A DNA stretch of 16,002 nucleotides from MGIIb-O2 sp002494975 (GTDB taxonomy: Archaea; Thermoplasmatota; Poseidoniia; Poseidoniales; Thalassarchaeaceae): the NCBI GenBank assembly GCA_028355015.1, contig JAOMRN010000012.1:1-16002 (forward strand), in the 5' to 3' direction. Below the pieces are notes generated by a model, which was not told the DNA's origin, made no database searches, and saw only the letters and a program-made list of their open reading frames with translations. The stretch's first letter is position 1. Every line of letters begins with the position of its first letter. A program made the translations under genes and the position numbers. This document shows positions 11,708-16,002 of this stretch, in pieces.

Positions 11708-12628
11708 ATGGTTTTGAATATGGTTTTTGTTTGCTGTAATGAATGCGATGAAATTCTCGATTTAGAAAATAATACTTCAAGTGATCAAATATGTATCTTC
11801 TGTGGGTCAATAGGGAATTTTTATTCGACGGAACCAATACCAAATCATATTTCTTCTAGTTTCTACAAATTTTTATCGAGTGAAAATCTAAATATGGAAA
11901 GAAAAACTAAATTTCATAGTATTAAACATGGGAAATTTTCATATAAGGCTCTTGATAAAGAAGTTGCTAGAAAATTATATCGTTTAATGTCTATGGAAAT
12001 TGATAGGGAACCACCTAATTTTATGGTTTCTGATAGTGAATACTTACGAGGTGGTCGGAAAGATTGGGAAAAACAAACAGGTCAATCGATTAAACCACGT
12101 GTCAGTAAATCAGAAATTGAAAGTCAGTCATGGGGTAGCCTATGGCACTGGTTAATTTCAGTAAAAATTAGGGCCGTAGCGGATGATTTCATTCAGATGA
12201 ATAAGAAAATAAAAATTTACTCAAAAAATCAAGGCAAACTTATTGAATCGGGGAAACCTGATGGCATTTTTAGAGATCGCGAAAACTCAGAAAATGACTA
12301 TATCCCTATTGAAATAAAATCTTGCAGTAATTCAGCATATAAAATTGGTAAAATAAAACCTAGTTGGATTAAGCAGTCTGAAAGATATGCCAGGATTGCA
12401 AAGTATCTGGGTTGGTTAGAAAAACCCAGAATCATGTTAATAATTATTAATCGAGAAACTGGTCTTTGGACAGCAGGCACTATAGATTTTAAAGATTTTA
12501 AGCCAAAAGAAATACTTTCTCAATCAGAAATAAATACGAGAATTGACCCCGAATTATTATCCCGATATCTGAATAAAGAGAAGCTTCCTTCAAAAATGAT
12601 CAGAGCATATTTAGAAGAAAAGTTATAG
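11708..12628 (+). CDS. Zinc-ribbon plus PD-(D/E)XK nuclease-like protein
   Basis: A 306-residue protein. The N-terminus is a zinc ribbon: CCNEC (9-13) and CIFC (29-32). A central helical part has WGSLWHWLISVKIRAVADDF (142-161). The PD-(D/E)XK core follows: GKPDGIF (182-188, Asp185), the IPIEIKSC strand (199-206, Glu202-x-Lys204), and the WIKQSERYARIAKYLG helix (220-235) with Gln223 and the aromatic/basic positions typical of RecB- and Cas4-type nucleases. A conserved-looking strand RIMLIII comes after. The metal-dependent nuclease fold is well supported; DNA or RNA substrate and role (repair, defence or mobile-element handling) are unknown. Translation could also begin at ATG 11720, still including the ribbon. 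Isolated gene, ending against the 12689-12745 hairpin. Confidence 0.85.
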   Translation: MVLNMVFVCCNECDEILDLENNTSSDQICIFCGSIGNFYSTEPIPNHISSSFYKFLSSENLNMERKTKFHSIKHGKFSYKALDKEVARKLYRLMSMEIDREPPNFMVSDSEYLRGGRKDWEKQTGQSIKPRVSKSEIESQSWGSLWHWLISVKIRAVADDFIQMNKKIKIYSKNQGKLIESGKPDGIFRDRENSENDYIPIEIKSCSNSAYKIGKIKPSWIKQSERYARIAKYLGWLEKPRIMLIIINRETGLWTAGTIDFKDFKPKEILSQSEINTRIDPELLSRYLNKEKLPSKMIRAYLEEKL

Positions 12629-12688
12629 TTATCTATTTTTTTTGAGATAATGACCTATCTAATCTCAAGGAGATCTTTACGCTCGACA

Positions 12689-12745
12689 CAATCGCATGGG
12701 TACCCTTGGTTTCATCCTCAATCGGATGGGGCACCCATTCGATTG
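12689..12745. terminator. Bidirectional terminator-like hairpin between convergent genes
   Basis: CAATCG (12689-12694) pairs with CGATTG (12740-12745), ATGGGT (12696-12701) with ACCCAT (12733-12738), and CCC (12703-12705) with GGG (12728-12730): about 15 bp with single-base interruptions. It lies between the stop codons at 12628 and 12757 and contains CGCATGGGTACCC, the core also seen at 10944-10957. Confidence 0.65.
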
Positions 12746-12756
12746 TGAAATAATCC

Positions 12757-13398
12757 CTAATATGGTAACTTTGAGACCATTACAAAATAAGGAGCCTCCA
12801 ACTTCAGGATATACCGGCAATCTGCTTCGTTTACGATTGGCCTTCCATCCGCGGATTTTCTGAGTAATTTCACCCCGTCCCATTCGTGACTACGAGGTCG
12901 TTCACTCACCCATTTCTGACTCTTCTGATGCCACCAGTTAACTCTGAGTTCGGATGGTTCTTCGACGGCCTGGATATCAGAGACCACAAAGGCTGCAGAA
13001 GCTCTGGTTCCGAGTTTTTTCCTTGTAGCCTCAATCCCTTTGGGAATTTCATTCCAAGAGTCCTTTGTCATTAGATTGTGAGTAAAGTGAGTGGCAACCT
13101 CAGGCGTCTCCTTGGAACCCCTTCTTGCATTTCCACCACACACGACATATGCACAGCCTCCATTGGATTGTCGCATCAACTGTTCTCTCCAATTATCCAA
13201 CATTTTTCCCTTAGACTGCATTCCAATAGTCCAAAATGTGTATCCGGAATCAGAATTGGCAATCTCACTTTCCTTCCTGTGAATTATTTCAGCCGCGTTT
13301 TCGTCACCATGATCTCCGAATGTATGCCATAGAAACACATCCTGAGGAATGCGAGAATCTGAGTTATTTACGACCATTTCAACTGACCTCTCTATCAT
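12757..13398 (-). CDS. Hypothetical protein, second gene of an operon
   Basis: A 213-residue soluble protein (MIERSVEMVVNN..) of no family I can name. Notable stretches are VFLWHTFGDHGDENAAEIIH (about 21-40), GYTFWTIGMQSKGKMLDNW (about 52-70), CAYVVCGGNARRG (about 82-94) and WWHQKSQKWV (about 154-163); the Trp-, Gly- and His-rich motifs look conserved rather than random. Possible starts are TTG or ATG codons up to 13443, ATG 13398 and ATG 13377. ATG 13398 overlaps the previous gene by 20 nt; ATG 13377 directly follows that gene's TGA with GAGAGG upstream. Either way translation is likely coupled to the RHH/coiled-coil gene, so the two probably act together. Confidence 0.8.
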   Translation of the reverse strand: MIERSVEMVVNNSDSRIPQDVFLWHTFGDHGDENAAEIIHRKESEIANSDSGYTFWTIGMQSKGKMLDNWREQLMRQSNGGCAYVVCGGNARRGSKETPEVATHFTHNLMTKDSWNEIPKGIEATRKKLGTRASAAFVVSDIQAVEEPSELRVNWWHQKSQKWVSERPRSHEWDGVKLLRKSADGRPIVNEADCRYILKLEAPYFVMVSKLPY

Positions 13399-14044
13399 AG
13401 ATAATCGAATTCCCTTCTCTTCGAAGATAGGGATGAATTGCAACTACAGCACACTCTTGAGCAAGTACTGGCATGAATTCACCGATTTCGAGAGTATTGT
13501 CACCAACTCTCTGTAATTTCATCACAGCTTTGCGAACAGTCTCGTAAGTGAATGAGCTCGGTTTGGGCGATTTTGAATCCATTCTCTCAACAAATACCTT
13601 CGGTTTTTCTTCGTCTATGCTGTGAATACGATAACGATTTCTTCCGCTGGGTGAAGTAAATATCGTTCCGTTTGAAAGGTATATTTTCGCTTGCTCGAGG
13701 AAGCCTTCAAAGAACACTACTGGGTTAATTTCAGACGAAGAGATATTGTCTGTACTGCCCATGGAGAGTGGATCAGATCTTCTCATCCGTTCTTGGATTA
13801 ATTCAATCTCATCATTAATTTCATTGAATTCCATTTCAGCTTGCGAATACTTCTCTTCCAAAACAAGACGCCTCATCTTGAGATGTTCCAATTTCGTCAA
13901 TAATTCAATATTGTACTCATTAGAAGTGGCCTTCATCTTCCAATCATTCAATGCCGATTTGATAATCTCTGAGCGGTGACCTCTAGGGATAGAGTCCCAA
14001 AGCAATTCATCCTCATCAGTCATCCATACGCTCCTGGTAGCCAT
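13379..14044 (-). CDS. RHH-like / coiled-coil protein with unknown C-terminal domain
   Basis: A 221-residue protein in three parts. Residues 1-36 (RSVWMTDEDELLWDSIPRG, then HRSEIIKSALNDWK) resemble a ribbon-helix-helix DNA-binding fold. Residues 45-90 form a charged coiled coil (LTKLEHLKMRRLVLEEKYSQ..ELIQERMRR). Residues 108-221 form a compact domain with GTIFTSPSGRNRYRIHSID (126-144), SSFTYETVRKAVMKL (163-177) and EFMPVLAQECAVVAIHPYL (189-207); I do not recognise it. A TATA box (TTTATA on the minus strand, 14073-14068) lies 24-29 nt before the ATG, so the operon is probably leaderless. It could be an antitoxin-like or autoregulatory subunit for the following gene; that is speculation from layout only. 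Confidence 0.82.
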   Translation of the reverse strand: MATRSVWMTDEDELLWDSIPRGHRSEIIKSALNDWKMKATSNEYNIELLTKLEHLKMRRLVLEEKYSQAEMEFNEINDEIELIQERMRRSDPLSMGSTDNISSSEINPVVFFEGFLEQAKIYLSNGTIFTSPSGRNRYRIHSIDEEKPKVFVERMDSKSPKPSSFTYETVRKAVMKLQRVGDNTLEIGEFMPVLAQECAVVAIHPYLRREGNSIIYDREVS

Positions 14045-14067
14045 GGAGATGCGAAAAGGTCACCCTC

Positions 14068-14073
14068 TATAAA
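14068..14073 (-). promoter_or_regulatory. TATA box of the two-gene operon
   Basis: TTTATA on the minus strand, 24-29 nt upstream of the ATG at 14044, with no Shine-Dalgarno motif in between. It is the clearest non-repeat promoter in the window. Confidence 0.6.
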
Positions 14074-14118
14074 CCTAATCTGAGAAAGAATTAGGTTCTC
14101 AAATTATTTGCAATGGGG

Positions 14119-14182
14119 TGAATCAATCGGTTTCTGCTCAGACCCATGAGATTGAACCAGACGCCCCCATAGGCTTTCAGTG
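14119..14182 (-). repeat. Repeat A, copy 11 (diverged, head-to-head with copy 12)
   Basis: GAATCAATCGGTTTCTGCTC, AGACCCATGAG, then ATAGGCTTTCAGTGGG. It lies head-to-head with the plus-strand copy at 14197-14320, so the two bodies form a larger inverted arrangement around CAGTGGG..GGCACTG. Confidence 0.65.
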
Positions 14183-14196
14183 GGTCGAATCAGTCC

Positions 14197-14320
14197 CTAG
14201 GCACTGAAAGGGCGGATAGATAGCCGATAAGTTCAGTCTGAACATAGCAATGGGCTCAAGCAAAAACCCTTTGATTTACCCATTAAACGCTTAATCCGTA
14301 CTTAGATTCATAATACTCTA
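14197..14320 (+). repeat. Repeat A, copy 12 (full length, promoter end intact)
   Basis: CTAGGCACTGAAAGGGCGG, ATAGCCGATAAGTTCAGTCT, AGCAATGGGCTCAAGC, CATTAAACGCTTAATCC and CTTAGATTCATAATACTCTA. The hairpin arm has one mismatch (CCCTTT for CCCATT). The promoter end is the same as in copy 9862-9985 with single-base changes. Confidence 0.92.
14308..14316 (+). promoter_or_regulatory. Repeat-borne TATA-like box for the lipoprotein gene
   Basis: TTCATAATA lies 21-29 nt before the ATG at 14337, the same spacing as at 9973-9981 before the gene at 10002 and within one base of that at 2174-2182 before 2203. Confidence 0.65.
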
Positions 14321-14336
14321 CGTTAGCAGACAACCT

Positions 14337-15479
14337 ATGCGTATCATAGCACCAATGATGATTTTGATAATGATGACCTCAACTTTAGCTGGTTGTACTG
14401 GCGGAGATCCTGATTCAGGAGGAGAGATGGATTCAGATGCAATTAATGATTTAATTGACCAAAACCTTCAAGATTTCATCAATAATACGACAATAACAGT
14501 TAATCAAGAAATTCATCATCACTATTACAATAACACTTCAGTCACAACTAATGATTATACAGTAGAATATAACAATACCACTGTAAATGAAGGAGACTCA
14601 ATTGTAAATGAGGGGGACACTAATAATCAACACGACAACTCACAGAGTAACTATTCTTTCGGAGCCGTCGGTTCAGGAAATGGAAGTGGCGAGACATTAT
14701 TTTTATTAGATATCCAATTCACTCTTTCAGATTTAATGTCAGTTGAGGTAGTTGATTACAGAAATAATACATTTAATTATTCATACGAATATTATGATTT
14801 TGCTACTAATGAAGTAAGAACTGATATTTTTGAATTTAGTTGCCAGGTATTCTATCTAGTTGGAGCAAATTCAACTAATGGAACAAATCAAGTATCTTAT
14901 TGGGAAGATTCCAGCCAATATTCTAATGCTTGGTCAAACGTGTATAATTCTACTGTGAGGAATCTTTTACAAGAAGCCGCTAATAATTATGCTATATCAG
15001 GGCCAAGTGTTCAATCAATATGTGATGAAAATTACTATGTGAGTAATTATGATAATTTGTTATTAATTGAAATACCAATAATAGAGGGTATGGCGATAAA
15101 AGGAGTCTATGATCAAGTTGGTGGATATGCTCAGGAAGAATATGTTTGGTCTAGATATTGTGACTATTTAGGGCGCTATGATATCGATGGAGACGGATAT
15201 GATGAATATAATTTTGAATACTCTGGAGATTACACTTGGAGAGAAAGCGTATACGTTAATGACTGTAAAGGTACTAATTCTTATGATGCAACTAGTACAA
15301 GTTCTGCTTTCAATGTAAATTATGTGTTCGAAACTATCGCCTGGGGATATAATTCTGGAAGTTGGATTGGAGGCGCTAGTAACTCCATGTTAGAAGTTTT
15401 TGTAAATGACATCCGTCCTGATTGGAACTATAGGTTAATAGCATATTTCACACTAACAACCACTATGGCAATAGAATAA
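14337..15479 (+). CDS. Secreted lipoprotein with Ca-binding-type motif
   Basis: A 380-residue exported lipoprotein. The signal sequence (1-19) ends in a lipobox L-A-G-C with lipidation site Cys20, followed by an acidic Gly/Asp linker. Residues 45-106 are Asn/Thr-rich with a His-rich patch (IHHHYYNN) and many N-x-S/T sequons, suggesting glycosylation on the outside of the cell. The rest is a Tyr/Asn-rich beta-type domain with four cysteines (Cys169, Cys229, Cys275, Cys310) that could form disulfides, and a DIDGDGYDEYNF loop (282-293) like calcium-binding dockerin/EF-type loops. No catalytic motif is visible; a surface-binding or adhesive role is inference. It is the largest gene in the window and is driven by the repeat A promoter. 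Such Asp/Asn-rich lipoproteins are common in Poseidoniia-like archaea. Confidence 0.88.
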   Translation: MRIIAPMMILIMMTSTLAGCTGGDPDSGGEMDSDAINDLIDQNLQDFINNTTITVNQEIHHHYYNNTSVTTNDYTVEYNNTTVNEGDSIVNEGDTNNQHDNSQSNYSFGAVGSGNGSGETLFLLDIQFTLSDLMSVEVVDYRNNTFNYSYEYYDFATNEVRTDIFEFSCQVFYLVGANSTNGTNQVSYWEDSSQYSNAWSNVYNSTVRNLLQEAANNYAISGPSVQSICDENYYVSNYDNLLLIEIPIIEGMAIKGVYDQVGGYAQEEYVWSRYCDYLGRYDIDGDGYDEYNFEYSGDYTWRESVYVNDCKGTNSYDATSTSSAFNVNYVFETIAWGYNSGSWIGGASNSMLEVFVNDIRPDWNYRLIAYFTLTTTMAIE

Positions 15480-15548
15480 AATAATTTTAATATATAGTCA
15501 TGAATTCTACTACTGAATGCATGGGTAACTCTTACGCTCGTATGTGAA

Positions 15549-15706
15549 TCAAAGGGTAGCGAAGTTGATGGATAGCACTACAACGGTTACATTGTTACAT
15601 ATCCGTCAATATGGGTATCTGCCTTAGACCGATTATGATACGATCCATCTACAACGGGTTGTACCCATACTCCTAGTTTACACATGAGTATAGTAGGGGT
15701 ACGGAA
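15549..15706 (+). repeat. Repeat B, copy 2 (full length)
   Basis: TCAAAGGGTAGCGAAGTTGA through TAGTAGGGGTA. The 10-bp stem TTGATGGATA/TATCCGTCAA is fully kept; the right-end stem is ACTCCTA/TAGGGGT, still paired through a wobble. It lies 11 nt 3' of the minus-strand pentapeptide gene's stop codon, and also between two convergent genes. Confidence 0.9.
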
Positions 15707-15717
15707 TATTACACACT

Positions 15718-16002
15718 TCAGAGATTATTCTCACAAGTATTTCCGTTATCATCTGAATTAGTTCCATCGGGACAAGTTGTATCATTCCAATAAACGCCAG
15801 CCCGGTAGGTATTACTCACGTCGGCACCAGTCAGGTCGGCACCAGTCAGGTTGGCATAACTCAGGTCGGTAAAATACAGGTAGGCACCAGTCAGGTCAGC
15901 ATTACTCAGGTCGGCACCATAAAAGTCGACATCATGCAGGTTGGCATCACTCAGGTCGGCATCACTCAGGTCGGCATCAGTCAGGTCGGCATTTCTCAGG
16001 TA
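15718..16002 (-). CDS. Pentapeptide-repeat protein, C-terminal part (cut by window edge)
   Basis: The frame is open to the window edge; the visible 94 residues are the C-terminal end. About 12 tandem A-(D/N)-L-x-x pentapeptides occur (ADLTD, ADLSD, ANLHD, ADLTG and so on) and would form a right-handed square beta-helix. The tail GVYWNDTTCPDGTNSDDNG..TCENNL carries two cysteines (77 and 90 of the visible part) in an Asp/Asn-rich setting, which suggests an exported, disulfide-closed cap. The DNA behind the repeats is itself tandem at 15-bp period, with several nearly identical units, which points to recent expansion or conversion. Function cannot be assigned: pentapeptide proteins range from DNA mimics to structural surface proteins. 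The N-terminus is outside the window. Confidence 0.88.
   Translation of the reverse strand, partial: YLRNADLTDADLSDADLSDANLHDVDFYGADLSNADLTGAYLYFTDLSYANLTGADLTGADVSNTYRAGVYWNDTTCPDGTNSDDNGNTCENNL

Noticed and set aside
12886..13332. Three plus-strand frames of 60-85 codons over the two-gene operon
   Set aside because: Antisense shadows of the 12757-13398 gene, with Ser/Pro/Cys-rich content and no promoter or motif.
15790..16002. CRISPR-like or satellite array (regular TCAGGTCGGCA units)
   Set aside because: The 15-bp period with no spacers translates into pentapeptide repeats in an open frame, so it is coding.

Overview
This window is most likely from an uncultivated marine archaeon of the Poseidoniia (Marine Group II) type; that is an inference. 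In its favour: TATA-like boxes 22-31 nt upstream of start codons with no ribosome binding site (leaderless expression), a lipobox lipoprotein rich in Asn/Asp/Tyr and N-x-S/T sequons, a pentapeptide-repeat protein with a Cys-containing acidic tail, an HxlR-type regulator, moderately low GC, and no rRNA, tRNA or housekeeping operon. It reads as an accessory region: mostly single-gene units, many encoding 50-100 aa membrane proteins, separated by dispersed repeats.

Layout. 1-3300: a small membrane protein, a divergent HxlR regulator and its probable target aldo/keto reductase, then small two-helix membrane proteins; near-identical copies of repeat A lie in opposite orientations at 1-92 and 3192-3281. 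3300-7020: a GNAT acetyltransferase, a GxxExxY-type PD-(D/E)XK protein, small membrane proteins, and a zinc-finger/HNH-like gene with no ATG, GTG or TTG at its true 5' end. 7060-9760: a minus-strand pair of membrane proteins, a GtrA-like protein, a 50-aa DUF4177-like protein and a 5'(3')-deoxyribonucleotidase-like HAD protein. 9860-12750: a possible uracil-DNA-glycosylase-fold protein, two small membrane proteins, and a zinc-ribbon plus PD-(D/E)XK protein. 12757-16002: a two-gene operon of unknown function (N-terminal RHH-like plus coiled coil, then a conserved-looking partner), a large lipoprotein, and the C-terminal part of a pentapeptide-repeat protein cut by the window edge.

The strongest signal is the intergenic DNA. 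Repeat A (12 full or partial copies) has a hairpin-forming body and an AT-rich end holding a TATA-like box; in three copies that box sits at the same distance from the next start codon, so the repeat seems to supply the promoter. Repeat B (about 155 bp, four full or partial copies) always lies just 3' of a gene in the same relative orientation and has two hairpins. Two of the convergent gene pairs are separated by long GC-rich hairpins sharing a core motif. Upstream of both the HxlR gene and the aldo/keto reductase gene lies a 16-bp dyad directly before the TATA box, which predicts autoregulation plus target control. The genes do not form one obvious pathway; nuclease-like, DNA-binding and small membrane proteins among repeats suggest a variable gene-exchange or defence-type region, which is inference.
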